Assembly (NCBI RefSeq): GCF_009870125.1 | Contig: NC_046679.1 | Location: 6,076,001-6,140,000 of the forward strand | From: Drosophila pseudoobscura | Lineage: Eukaryota > Arthropoda > Insecta > Diptera > Drosophilidae | Direction: 5' to 3' | Length of the DNA: 64,000 nucleotides | Notes under the pieces: model-generated | The model's input: only the letters and a program-made list of their open reading frames with translations | The model's database searches: none | Told to the model about the DNA's origin: nothing | Shown: piece by piece, positions 51,701-63,500 of the stretch | Position numbering within the stretch: the first letter of the stretch is position 1 | Layout: each line of letters starts with the position of its first letter | Translations under genes and position numbers: made by a program

Positions 51701-52404
51701 GACATCAGATGGACGGCAGTGTGCCGCGAAGAGGGTCCAAAAACACCCGCAATGCCGGTCTTCGAATGAAAAGATAATGAATTAATTACGAGTAATATTG
51801 TAGGGGAAGGATCTAGTGAACTACCTCCATCATCCTGCACAGTCTACCGTAGCTCTGATAGGCATCTCCGTAGTTAACCTCCGCCTTGAGGGACGTCAGC
51901 GTTGTGCCCACCTCCTGGTTGGCCACTTCGATGGCATGATCGAAAACAATATTCATTTGGTCCGTGTTCTGGTCGGTGAGCAGACCTGAAAATCATAATG
52001 AGAAATTCCCTCTATCGCTCTTGCCGGTTTGTTTATAAACAAATCTTGACCTCATCGAGCAGCGGTCTATCCCATTCCGCTCGGAGACCCAAACAAACAA
52101 ATAAATCTGAATACTAAAATACGATTTTATGAGCTTTCGGCGTTGATGGAACGAACAGCTTGTTAAAAATAAATCGCCCATTGCAAATGGTTTGTTTTGG
52201 GCAGAATGAAAAAAAAAAAAACACTCGAGCGACACACATTTCTCTGTCGGTTTTTTTCGATTTTCAAAATATCTTACCAATGGGGACACTTCCCATGTTT
52301 TGGAAGCTGTCGTAGCTGCTGCCATAGCCCTCGTACTGAGTGCTGTGAAGCGGAACTCGGGACAAAATTATGACGAACGAAATGAAAATATGTTTGCTAA
52401 ACAT
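48743..52404 (-). CDS. Kainate-type ionotropic glutamate receptor, Lrrk-proximal paralog (probably Grik)
   Basis: Thirteen coding exons: 52404-52278, 51985-51825, 51759-51543, 51483-51094, 51029-50866, 50806-50576, 50517-50314, 50252-50168, 50108-49832, 49773-49572, 49513-49288, 49228-48966 and 48904-48743. They give 902 residues. It is a ligand-gated cation channel of the plasma membrane, opened by glutamate or a related ligand. A signal peptide precedes an amino-terminal domain (to about 400). Ligand-binding lobe S1 includes [20 protein letters not shown] and the binding Arg in TITSEREE. M1 and a re-entrant pore with LLQQGSEI follow (Gln at the Q/R position, so Ca-permeable is likely). M3 is [10 protein letters not shown]2 contains MESTSIEY with the binding Glu, and M4 lies near 820-845. 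The tail is Ser-rich and ends TADS. Synteny points to CG5621/CG3822 of melanogaster; which one this is remains an inference. Confidence 0.93.
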
Positions 52405-52614
52405 TTTAATAGCTATACATATAAATTCAAATGTATATGTACATTATAATCCAGACAAAAATATAGATATATGCTTTCAATCGGAACACCGCACACTTGA
52501 AGAGAAGAGCCACAACTGACGGATTCTTCCAAAATCCAATTTGGAAATCTTTTTGAGTGAAAGTTTCCCAAAGCTTTTGGGAAAAGTTGAGAGCAACCGC
52601 ACATAACTCAATTA
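52405..52614 (-). other. Spacer between the two kainate receptor genes
   Basis: Only 210 bases separate the start of one receptor from the stop of the other, so the downstream promoter and the upstream 3' UTR must share this spacer or extend into coding sequence. I see no clear TATA, DRE or motif 1. Confidence 0.5.
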
Positions 52615-55600
52615 TCAATCAGCCTCCTCGGGCGGCATATTCTCCTCGGAATCCGTTTTGAGGGACTCTATGGAGTGAGAGGAGTTTCGGCTGCGGGAGT
52701 AAACTGATTGTGCGCTCTTCAGGGCCCGCTCGTTCTCCGAGAACCGGATGACAATTTTAAACTCCTCAAACAGAGCATCACAGAAGGGCACCTGAAAGGA
52801 AAAATCTGTCAGACACAATCTTTTGATTGTGAAAGGTTATGGAGATGTTTTACCTCAAAGCTTTTGGCCTTCTTGAATACGAAAATGCACCAACAGAAGA
52901 TGGAAAAGATGATGGAGATGATGGTACCAACAGCCAGGACAGCGTAGATACCACTCAGGTTGTCCACACCCAACTCTGAAGGACCATCGGAGCTGCTTTT
53001 GGCCTAGAATATGGACTGTTATGATAGAACTAATTGCTGTAATAATAACTTACGCTGCAAACTCCGGCTCCGATCTCGTTCCACCATTTGTTCTTGAGCC
53101 TGGCCAGCACACCTTGCTCCTGCAGCTCCAGCAGAGCATTGTTGAACTTATCGCGATATGGCCAATCTGGAAAGGTATCGTATCCCATGGGTTGCAGTAT
53201 TTTCAGGGCTTAGTGTTGAGCACCTACTTTTCACCATGGCTATGCCGTAACCCTTTTCATCCAGTGCATCCCCTACTTTGGTTAGATTGCACTCTCTCAC
53301 TGTATTGAACTCAATAGAGGTGGACTCCATGAGGAAGGCGTACTTGTTGCCGGACTTCACCTTCTCCACGCCATCCTGATTGTTGTCCAGCAACATAGAC
53401 GGGTTATTGGTCATGTATTCGTTCATTTTCATATAGATGGGATCTTCAGAGGTCTGAAAGAATCTATGTAAATGAATGTCATTCCTTTCAGAATGTGCGA
53501 CGTCCTACTAGGAAGAAATTCCGTGTGGATCCTGTACGCTTTGCCCCATACTGAACACCCTCCTTGTTGTCGGCCAGATCTTCAACGCTATTGATGGGAC
53601 TGGTGGGATTCTCGATGGTCAGGAAGGCAGCCAAGTTGGCAGTGTACGAAGACACCATGATCAGGGTGAAAAACCACCAAATGGCCGCAATGGTACGTGT
53701 GCTTAGGGATCTAAGGGTAGCGAAAGATTGTTAAAAAAAGTTTGTGCTTCAGTTTAAATCGGAATACTTGGGGGCAATCTCGGAGCCCTGCTGCAACAGG
53801 GCTCCCGTGGTGAACCACAGGGAGTTGTTGATGGTGAACTGATTCTCCAGCTCTTCTGGCTCTTCGATGCAGGGAAACGGGTTGTCCCATTCCGTGGGGG
53901 ATAGTCGACCCAGAATAAAGAAGCATAGCGAAACACCTACATATGCAATTCCCAGGTAGAGCCACACCTCTTCGGAGAACGGGTCCATGAAGGAAAAGAG
54001 AGCCGGCGGAGCCTTCTGTGGCTTCACATATAAAATGGCTATGCCTAGAGCAGATTAGGATTATCAGACATTATCGGTGTGCAATATATGAATAATAAGG
54101 ACCTACCCAGATTCATAAAAGGTATGGAAAAGTCAATGACTTCTTCTCGTTCCGATGTTATGGTCAGATCGGTAATGGCCAAATCAGCTCGCTGTTATAA
54201 GCCAGATCATCAAAATGAGATTCATGAATAAGTATTTTGTTGCAACTCACCCCTTCGACGATTTCCTTGAGCATTCCGGTAGTGGTGTTTGTGGTCTTGT
54301 TAAAGGAGCCATAGTCAATGCCGCCATCTAGGAAGGTAAAGTTGAAGCCGAGCTTATCGGCCAGTTCCTTGATGAGATCCACCCCATAGCCCTGATACTG
54401 ATTATTGCCAATGAGCGTGTCAATACTATCCACCAGACTGGCATATGGCTTGGTCTGTAATCAATATGTTCATTAGAAAAAAATTGATCTTAAATATCCA
54501 ATGTAGTTCTTACTCACCGCTACAGATATGAGAACTTTGAATGTCTTGTTGACCAGAGAACCATCATCGATGTCATTGAAGTTGATCACTTGCGCGGGCC
54601 GCTTGAACTCAAACTCCTGGCCCTCCTCCCAAGTGCCGACCTTGACCAGGCCACTTGTCTGCAGCTCAATGACATCGAAAGTGAAACCCTTTCTCACATT
54701 ACCCTCGAAAAAGATGCGACCTGTGATGGTTTTCTCCTTGATCTCCAACTGCAAGGAAGTACAAGTTTAATAAGGTCACTGGCCGTCGATAGTCTGTTGT
54801 GCGAACCGATCTCATGTAGTTCCTGAATGTGGATCCATCTGGTTGGACATTGTCATGTCGCTCGGAGCAGTTTAGGATCTGAGGTTGGTAGGGAAGGTGT
54901 TTGGTGGTCTCCGCAATTACACGCACCGCATCATAGGTTAGCGCCATGGCCATGGTGATGGTTGATGCCCCTACAATTTAATGATGAACCGACTATAGAT
55001 CGAGCACCTTTTCTGAAGACATTCTTACCATTATCTGCAGGTTCGCTTTCGCCCAGCTCTTGGTGCAGTCTCTCCACCAGGTCTCGGACCTCCTCCTGAT
55101 CGGGTGAGAACATTCGTATGCCCGTTATATTTGCTTCACTGTACTTGTACTCCTCCAGCTCGAAGGTGTGCAGGTCCAGGTTGCCGATTACGTACGTGTA
55201 GTCCTCATTCATGATGCCTACTTGCTGGGCCTGCCTTAGGAGCTCGGCCACGCCCTCTCGGGAGCCCACAACCACAATGCGACTGTCCTCTGATTTTCGT
55301 ATGCGTCGCAGGACCGACTTGTAGTTTCCGTTCAGATTGAGATCGTAGCGCATGACCTTAATCACGGGCCCCTTGATGCCGTACAGTGTCATAAGATGGT
55401 CCAGAATGGCCAAGTACTCGGCTGGGATTGGAATTAGATCTCATTAGATCGCTCAAACGATATTTTGAAGTGGAATACTTACGGGACTCGTAGCAGAATA
55501 TGAATCGCGACCAATCAAACTGCTTGATGATGCCGTAGAGAGCGTTTGAAATGTCCTCCTGATGCGGATGCAGGTTGAAGCCATCCGCCTGGGCATTCCC

Positions 55601-56093
55601 CGAGAGATGCGGATACACAAAGGGTATGTCCTTCGAGTCGCAGGCATTCAGCAGATGCGAGGCCGTGTGCTTGGCCGCCGGCCCGAAGACGGCACCCACT
55701 CCACTCTATTCCAATGTCGTTTATGCTTATTGAATTTTAGATTACAAGACAAGTCCCTGCTCACCTGCATCATGTTGCAGAGTTGGGCAAAGGCCTGGAC
55801 CGAGTTCCCATAGGACACCTGCTCCGTTTGGCCCACCAGCGGGACGCTCAGCTCGTTGTTCGCCACGGAGATGGCGTGCTCAAAGGTCTGCCGGATTCTG
55901 TCCGTTTCGTCGTCTGTGATAAGGCCTGCATGCTTTGTTTGAGTGAAAGTTTTGGAGGGAGAGCCAAATGAGTGGACTACTCACCAAGGCGTATGGACTG
56001 TCCGCTGGCTGCACCATAGGAGCTGCTACCATAAATCTGTCCCTGCACCCGATTGAGGCCAAGAATTGCCAGTAAAATCAACCACAACTCCAT
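52615..56093 (-). CDS. Kainate-type ionotropic glutamate receptor, distal paralog (probably KaiR1D)
   Basis: Fourteen coding exons: 56093-55985, 55925-55765, 55705-55483, 55421-55029, 54970-54807, 54748-54518, 54454-54251, 54191-54107, 54044-53768, 53710-53509, 53453-53228, 53166-53054, 53003-52854 and 52791-52615. They give 904 residues. Signal peptide [18 protein letters not shown], amino-terminal domain, S1 with [20 protein letters not shown], Arg in TITSEREE, pore [10 protein letters not shown] with Gln at the Q/R site, M3 [10 protein letters not shown]2 with MESTSIEF, M4 and a Ser-rich tail ending PPEEAD. Exon lengths match the other paralog through the channel core, showing tandem duplication. 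An extra 50-base intron (53004-53053) splits what is a single exon in the paralog. The donor after residues NYMRS is the weak GTTCGC, but phase and the paralog support it. Assignment to KaiR1D rather than Grik is inferred from gene order. Confidence 0.93.
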
Positions 56094-57183
56094 TTTAATC
56101 AGTAATGGAAACAATATGTGACAGTTTTTCCTTGCAGCATGCCGCTTTCTCGGCTATTTCTGATTGGTATATATAAATATATACATATATTTTTGGAACA
56201 CCCACAAGCGAACGTTTTCTGAAATGTTCTTAAGTTGTCGAGCGCACGTTCACAACTGAATGAATTCTCAAAATTTCCTTCGAAAATTCCACTCGAAAGT
56301 TTTCCAAATTTTGTTAAGCTTTTGTCCCGCACCAGTGTTGAAATAGTCCACGAAATATTGAAAGTTTGTGTATTTTTTTTTGTCATTTACATATATATAA
56401 TTAGAATTATCACAAACATAAATGGTTTCATTAACTAAGATATTGCAAATTAGAAGTAAAAGTAGTTAATGGCTAGGAAAATATATAAATCGCAATTTTT
56501 GGCACATTATCTTTACTGTTGTAGGAGAAACTTCCCCCTGGAACTATCCGGACAGTCTGCTGTTGGGATATACTTATGCGGCAACTGAAAGGTAGACAGA
56601 GATAAAGGTAAGTACAATGTCTTTCTATGGAGACATTAACCCCACCCCCGCCAGATTGAGATATTCAGATATCAATGCACTCCAACCCCGGAGGCAGCTA
56701 AAGTAGCACACACCAATTGCGGTTTTATTGGAAAGACAATTGGAGAAGTTTCTGTGGGGGAGCCAAGGAGCCAAGTAACCAACTGCTGAGCATAAATCAC
56801 CATTAATTAAGTGTGTGAGTGCGGCCCAATTGAAGTGCGATGTCGCTGTTGGCCCAACATACCAAGGGCCCGTCGTCTGCCAAATGGTTTTGATGGAGGG
56901 AGCAGAATGGCAAGGGAGAGGGTAACGAGGTACAAGGAAGCTGACAGGCACCACACCACTTACTCCACCCTAGTGCTAGCACTGCCCCAATCAAGTGACA
57001 CCAAAGTGGAGCAATTACCACGTCAACTGGGAGGATCAACTCTGGGGAGGGTGGAATTGATGTTCGGATACTCACCAACTGGCATGCATCTAGTGAGGGC
57101 TAGGACTGCGCGGAATACATCATCATGTATGTATAATACTCGTAGGCTATAGGTAACTGCGTCGGGTGCTGCGCCTCCCGGGA
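56094..57183. other. Spacer between receptor promoter and neprilysin 3' end
   Basis: It contains an AT-rich stretch with TATATAAATATATA near 56168-56181, upstream of the receptor gene, and AATAAA on the minus strand at 56724-56729. The latter would give the neprilysin gene a 3' UTR of about 460 bases. No gene is visible. Confidence 0.5.
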
Positions 57184-60100
57184 CTACCATACGCTGCATT
57201 TGGTAATGGGATTCATGGGCGTGCCGGCGGCACACTGGAACTCTCGGGCAAAGTCGTAGGAGTTTGAGAGGGTGCCGATGACGCGGAAACGTCCCGGACT
57301 GTGGATGGCCGTGTTGAGCTTATTGCGGATGGCCTCCGGCCGCATGGCGCCGCACCACACCTGCCCAAAGTTTAGGAAGAACAACTGCTGTGCGGTCATG
57401 TTCAGGCCAGGCAGTACCTCCTCCTCGACCTGCTCCGGATGGTCCCTCAGCCAGCGCTTGTAAGCGTGGAAGGCCTGCCGCAGGCCGCCATTATCCGCAA
57501 TGTTCTCCCCTGCCGAACGAAAGATCTTTTGTGAAGAGAGGAAGATGGAGAGAGAGTATGTTCCGCCACTTACCCTGTGTGCTCTCGCCGTTGAGCACGA
57601 TGCCGACCTCGTCAACCGTGTAGTTGCTGTACTGGGCAATGATGCAGCGGGCGCGCTCGTCGAATCCCCGGATGGCGGAGTCTGTCCACCACTTGTGTAT
57701 GTTGCCATTCCTGTCAAAGAGCCGACCCTTGTCGTCGAATCCGTGGGTCAGCTCGTGGCCAATGACCACGCCGATGCCGCCAAAGTTCAGCGACTTGGGG
57801 AAGTGGCGGTGGTAGAACGGCGGCTGCAGAATGCCGGCGGGGAACATGATTTGGTTCTTGTTCCGGCTGTAGTAGGCATTCACGATGGCCGGAGCCGTCT
57901 GCCAGTTGGTCTTGTTCACTCGCTCGTGCAGCTTTGACTGCTCCGTCCGGGCTGTGTGCAGCAGCACATTCAGCGTGTTCTCAAAGTACTTCTCCGGGTG
58001 TATTTCGATGCCCGCGTACTTCTCGTTGAGCTCCCCTGCATTGAGTATGAAGTCCGGATAGCCGATCTTCAGGGACATGGCATTGACCTTCTCCTCGGCC
58101 AGCTGCTTGGTGGTCTGGTCGAGCCAGTCCGTCTTCTTCAGTATGTCCCGGAAGGCCTGCTGCAGGTCGTGGGTCATGCGCAGCGTGTCCCGTTTGCTGT
58201 TGTCATCAAAGTAGCGGGTGACGAACATGGAGCCCACTGCCATGCCCATGTTTGTGTTCACTTGGGCGATGCACACCTTCCACCGCTGCGGACTCTCCTC
58301 CCGCCCGAACAGGGCGTGGTAGAAGGACTGCTTGATGTCGTCGAACCGATCGTCCACATTGTTGATGCGGTGCCGCACAAAGCGCCACATCATGTAGTTG
58401 GCGATGATGCGGGGCTCAGTCTCGGCCAGCAGGGTCACCAGATGCTTCATATAGTCCACGGCATAGATGACGATCTCCTCGGAGTCGCTCACCTCACGAT
58501 CCTGCAACGTCGACAGATAGGCGGTCCATCCGATCTCCGGCACCAAATCCTCCAGCTGCTGCAGTGTCATGCGCTTGTAGAGCTGTGGAGAAAATGGAGT
58601 GCTATTAGAGGGAGAATTAGTTGTGGTTCAGGGTATGGATCTCTTGCCTTGGTCACGTTGAGGCGCTGTTCCGCTGGCGCTGTGATGGCCGCCAGCGATG
58701 TCTCAAAGGCGATCAGCTCTCTGGCCGTGCTAAGGGCCTCCTTCTTGGCAGCCCCCATTTTTTGCATCACCTCGGACATGTACCGCTGGTAGGCCGTCAG
58801 GTACTTGGCATTGCTCGGCTGCAGGAAGTACTCGCGGGTGGGCAGTCCCAGACCCGTCTGATCGAATTGGATGATGTTCTCCTCCGAGTTCTTGATGTCC
58901 GCCCCCACCCACTGGACGATGAGGATGTCGTTGTTGTAGCGCCTCAGGGTGGCCGCCAGCACCTGCCAGTTGAAATTGGCGTCGCTCCACTGCTGGTCGA
59001 GCACTGGCCATCCGCCCAGGTCCTGGATGAGACTGTGGAGAGGCTCCAGTCCCCGCCTGGCCAGCAGCTGGCTGTTCACACAGGACCTGTACAGGTGCTT
59101 GGCCTTGAGCTGGGCATTGTGCTTCGGCTTCAGGTACTCGCTGGTGCCGCTGTCACTGGGGCCATGGAGCGGATCCACTTCATGCCGCTGCTTGTCCTTG
59201 CCACTGGGAATGGGCAGGGCGCCGGCCACTTCATCCTTGGACTTCTCACGTGTCGGATCGATGAGGCGCTTCCGCTTGGTGCTGTTGGTGAACCGCTTGT
59301 AGCGCATCAGGATGCGGTTGAGCAGATGCCTTCGGCTGACAATGTGCCGGCGCAGTCGTTTCGCTACCAGCTCCGCGGCCTGGTCCGTCTCTGTGTGCGG
59401 CTCCATGCCCTGCTCGTTCAGTTTCAGGTTATTCCGCACTTGAATGTTGCGATCCTCCGGCACAATGCCGCTCGGAGTGCTCTTCTCGAGCAGATTCCGC
59501 AGGACGAGGTCGAGACTCTCGCGCAGCATCTCGAAGGTGTCGAAGCCAGCCTTGTCCTTGGGAATGGGGTGGAGCTTCTCCCAGTTGCCGCAGGCATATT
59601 TGTAGAAGTCCACGCAGGGATCCACCGAAGTGTCCATGTAGCGCTTCATGGTCTGCGCCTGGGTCTGGCGGATACCGTCCCGCGTCCCCTCCTCGTTCCA
59701 GAAGGACTGCAGGGCGGCGGTCGCCTCGCTGATCTGTGCCGCCAGTTCCTCGTCGCCCTCTTCCCGCTGCTGCTCAGCCTCGCGACGCTGGCGACTCAGC
59801 TCCAGCCAGTACGGAGCAAAGTCTTTGTATCTCTTGGGTGCGGACTTCTGCTGGTAGCGATTCATCTCACGCAGCAGCTCTTCATCATCGTTGAAATCGC
59901 CGTCAGGCATCGATTCGATGTCCAGGTCAAGGTCGTTGGAGAAGCACTCGCGAGGCATGCCCTGGGGCAGGAAGGAGGTGCGCGAATCCTTCATCAGCGT
60001 GCTGCGATCCTCCAGATCCATGGTCTCCCCGTTGCCATAGCGATAGGGCTGGCAGCGCCTGGCCCGCTCCGCCATCTGCTGCTCCAGGTGGGAGCGCTTG

Positions 60101-60507
60101 GCTTGCGGCACCAGGAACTCGTCGTGGATCAGCTCATTGTAGGTCTCGCCCTCCGGCAGCAGCGACTCGTAGCTCTCCATGTAGCCGGGCATATTGGCAG
60201 ATGCCACTGCCCGCTGATCCCGCATCCGCTGCTCGCTCAGCTGCAGGGTCGCCAGCATCCCGTCCAGCCTCATGATAAGAATTAGCACCAGAGTCACCGG
60301 CAACATCACCACTGGAAGCAACAGAAGCAGTTTGCAGCAGGTCAGGCCGGGACACCACTGCACCCGTCCCGTCTGCTGGTTAACACCCAATCCCAGCTTG
60401 ACGCCGCGCTCCCGGGACGACGACGCCGACGCCGACGCCGAAGACGATGCCCCGTGCACAAATGCCACCGATGGCATCGCTAGCTTCAGCTGGCTGTGGC
60501 GACTCAT
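57184..60507 (-). CDS. M13 neprilysin-like metalloendopeptidase, long form (3 coding exons)
   Basis: Coding exons 60507-58648, 58582-57574 and 57509-57184 give 1064 residues, against about 700-780 for most M13 enzymes. It is a type II membrane protein with a Ser/Ala-rich cytoplasmic N-terminus and a membrane helix at about 59-79 (LLLLLPVVMLPVTLVLILIM). The catalytic core is complete: NAYYSR, zinc site HELTHGF near 896, third ligand Glu in ENIADNGG near 958, and the C-terminal CSVW. These enzymes cleave small peptides outside the cell or in vesicles. The extra length is an acidic, Gln/Arg-rich stem (about 90-300) and a basic insertion (about 400-510, KRFTNSTKRKRLIDPTREKS region) within the N-terminal lobe. 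The first intron (58583-58647) has a GC donor, AAG|GCAAGA. Joining there gives EQRLNVTK-LYKRMTLQQL, as expected for the family. The nearest upstream in-frame triplet is GTG, so the ATG at 60507 was chosen. Confidence 0.93.
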
Positions 60508-63500
60508 GGCACTCACTGCCGAGTACTGCCGCAGTAATTGAGCGTAGCTCTGTGGCCTTTATACTTTAATTAAACCCAATTTTTGCGCGCTACGCAGTTG
60601 GTGAACCGGGCTGAGCTGGACTGGACGTAACCGAGATCGCGAGTGGACTGTCGGATCGAGAATGGAGAACGGAAAACGGAGACTGTAGACTGCAGACTGA
60701 GGCCTGAGGACAGCCGCAGTGAGCTGTGTGTGTGGGAATCTGCGGCAGAGCGGGCGCATCAGCTCAGTCGCGCTCGCATGGTCAACTGAAAGATCCGCCC
60801 GGCGACGTGAGACGTGGGACGTGGGATGCGCAATCACGGCGCGCGACAACCAATTGAGCGCCGACCGCGGTAGCAGCGGCAGCAGCGCCGGTGGCAGTGG
60901 CAGTGGCAGCAACAGCGGCGGCGCCTAAGTGAGCAGTTGGGGGTGTTGTGGGTGGAACTTAGATATCTTTGATCTCTAAGAATTCTATGGAAGTATTCGA
61001 AATATTTGCGATCTACTTAGATCTAGGATTTGTACTAGGGAGAGTGTTTGTTTGTATCTGAATATTGTTTTGAAATATTGGGAATACATATGTTCGCTTG
61101 GGTGTCTTTGGACCTAGGGGACTGTGTTTTTGTTTTTGCAATTTGGGTATACTTAAATCAGAGATCTCTATGGCATTCCATTATTATGACTGGCCTTATT
61201 AGCACTAGAAATGTATAGTTAGATCTATTTCCATCTGGGAAATCTCAGTTACTGCTGAGGCTTTCGTTAATTTTGCCTTGAGTTTCCCAGTAATCGTTTC
61301 AATTAGATCCCTTCTTTGATTTGACCTATTAACCTCATTGGAGTACAAAAGGCAGCCGGCAGATCCAGTTCCATTAATACGCTCTAATACTCGTATCTGT
61401 TAATCAACACAAATGGCAAACGAAAGCCACAAAGCAGATCATTCAGAAATTTGTGTCATTATCACTGGAATAGCAACAACAACAATCACACACAGCAACA
61501 ACCACATCAATCAACCATCACATACAGAAAGCACAGTGGGAGAGTCGGCTCATGCACCTCCGCATTGACCTCTAGGCACCTCCTGCTCGTAACGTTGAAG
61601 CTCACAACTGAATTCTGTCTAAATTCAATCAATTTAATTTAATTTCACAAAACAATTGCAGAGCCAGGCGGACGGACGGCGTGTGTGTTTGTGGGGCCTG
61701 AGGGCCTGAATTCTGAGAGGTATGACGAGCATCAGCACTGGGAATCGATTTTGTTCGGAAGAATGATGAATAAATCAAAGGATTACCAGTGTTGCCAGGG
61801 TTTCCTCTCAAACACTCTCTCTCACAACTGTATATAATTTTGCAATTCATTTAAATCACTCGAGTGTTATGGTTATTACTATTTTTGCGCCAGTCCCACA
61901 TTGTATGGTGTGAGGGCTATAATCTCCGTGTAGTGCAGTGTTTAAAGGGAATTAAAGCTTCGTGAGGCGTAACTGAAACCCAAATTGGTCCTCTAGTGTG
62001 CGCCATTTGGTTGGAGTTAGTATTACAAGATTATGCGGGTAATTGGCGGCATGCGATGCCATCTCATGTGCCTATACCCACCCATACAGACGCACCTTCT
62101 GCCCGCTGCCCGCTGTCCCCTGTCCACTCGCTCTGCCTCTCCTAAACGTTCACGCTTTGCATATGCCTTGCCTTGCCCTACCTATGGGTATGGCTGGAGG
62201 GGATAGTTTGGTCGCTCGGTCGGCAGAAGAGATGGCTTTTGTTCACGTCATGTCTGAATTTGAGTGTTTCATGAACACTAAACACGAAGGTGTATCTGTG
62301 TGAGAGAACGCGTGTATCTGTGCACGTGTGTATGTATCTGTGTGCGCCTGTGCTCATGTTTATGCGTAGCCTCATTGTGGCTGCTATTGGGATGTTGTAG
62401 TCCGTTGAAATTGCAATTGCTTCATATGCTAATTTTAGCCTTAAACCTTTTAATTAGCGACTATGACCGAGATTAGCAAAAACTTGTCCATTTATCAATC
62501 AGAATCTCTCTGTACATGGGGCACACTTAGCACGTACACGTGTGTGTGTGTGGGATGGACTGCAGCAGCTGCCCCCAAGAGTTATCCAATGCCTTGCAAT
62601 TTGCCAACGCTTCGATGGACTCTAATTTCAATTGGCTTCTGTGTTCACTTGATCTGCGGTTCAAGACCAAATCATCGTCAGGTGACCCAGTAACCGAGCA
62701 TACACTCGTATATCTACACGCTCGTATTGTATATTCGATTGCGGCATCGGGTTTTGCGAAAGGTAAACGAACGAATCGTGAATCAATCAATTGATCAATC
62801 TATAAATCAACTCAACAAAGCGAATCCGAAACGGGAGAGTACAGATCAGTTGCAGTTGCGGTTGGTGTCTGACCTGGGGTTATCGACATCAGAACGATGG
62901 TCCCCGAGAGCCTGTGCAGGCTTTTAAAAGCAAAGAACTCTGATTCTTGAAGAATCCCCCCCGCTCAACTGTCTACTTTCGTTTATACGTTTTCGCATTT
63001 CCGCAACATAAGGTTGGAGAAACACGTTTCCACACCGAATGCAACTCATCGTGATGCATTTGAAGAGTTTTTGCTTTTCCTATTAGACAAACCGGTTGGA
63101 CGCGCACTTCATCAGAGAGACAGGCCAGAGCTTTTAGCCACAGCCAGCTTGAACTTGAGTTTGGCAGATGCCGAAAGAAGGCAGCCCGGAAAACACACGC
63201 ACTCACACTGGCACTCACGCTGGCACTCGCACTGGCACTCACACTGACACTCACACTGGCATTCACACTGGCACTCACACTGGTGGAAGAAGGGTAGTCG
63301 AATTTCTGGGCTGCAATCTCGGATTCCGAGAACACTTCACCTCCAAATGAATTGAGATATTATGGAACGTTACCGGTGTCTGTCGCTGTCGGTGGGGAAC
63401 TGATTTCAGCTCGGAATCGGAAAACGGTTTGGCGTTCTGGAGAGGCTGCAGTCGTTGCTGGTGGGGCATCTGCCTGTTATCGCCTCGGGGTTGGTTTGCA

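Noticed and set aside
58621-60285. A 554-codon plus-strand frame
   Set aside because: Antisense of the neprilysin first exon; the His/Leu/Val-rich composition is a mirror of the real coding strand.
63014-63335. Open frames on both strands around the minisatellite
   Set aside because: The 12-bp unit keeps frames open by chance; the proteins are simple repeats.
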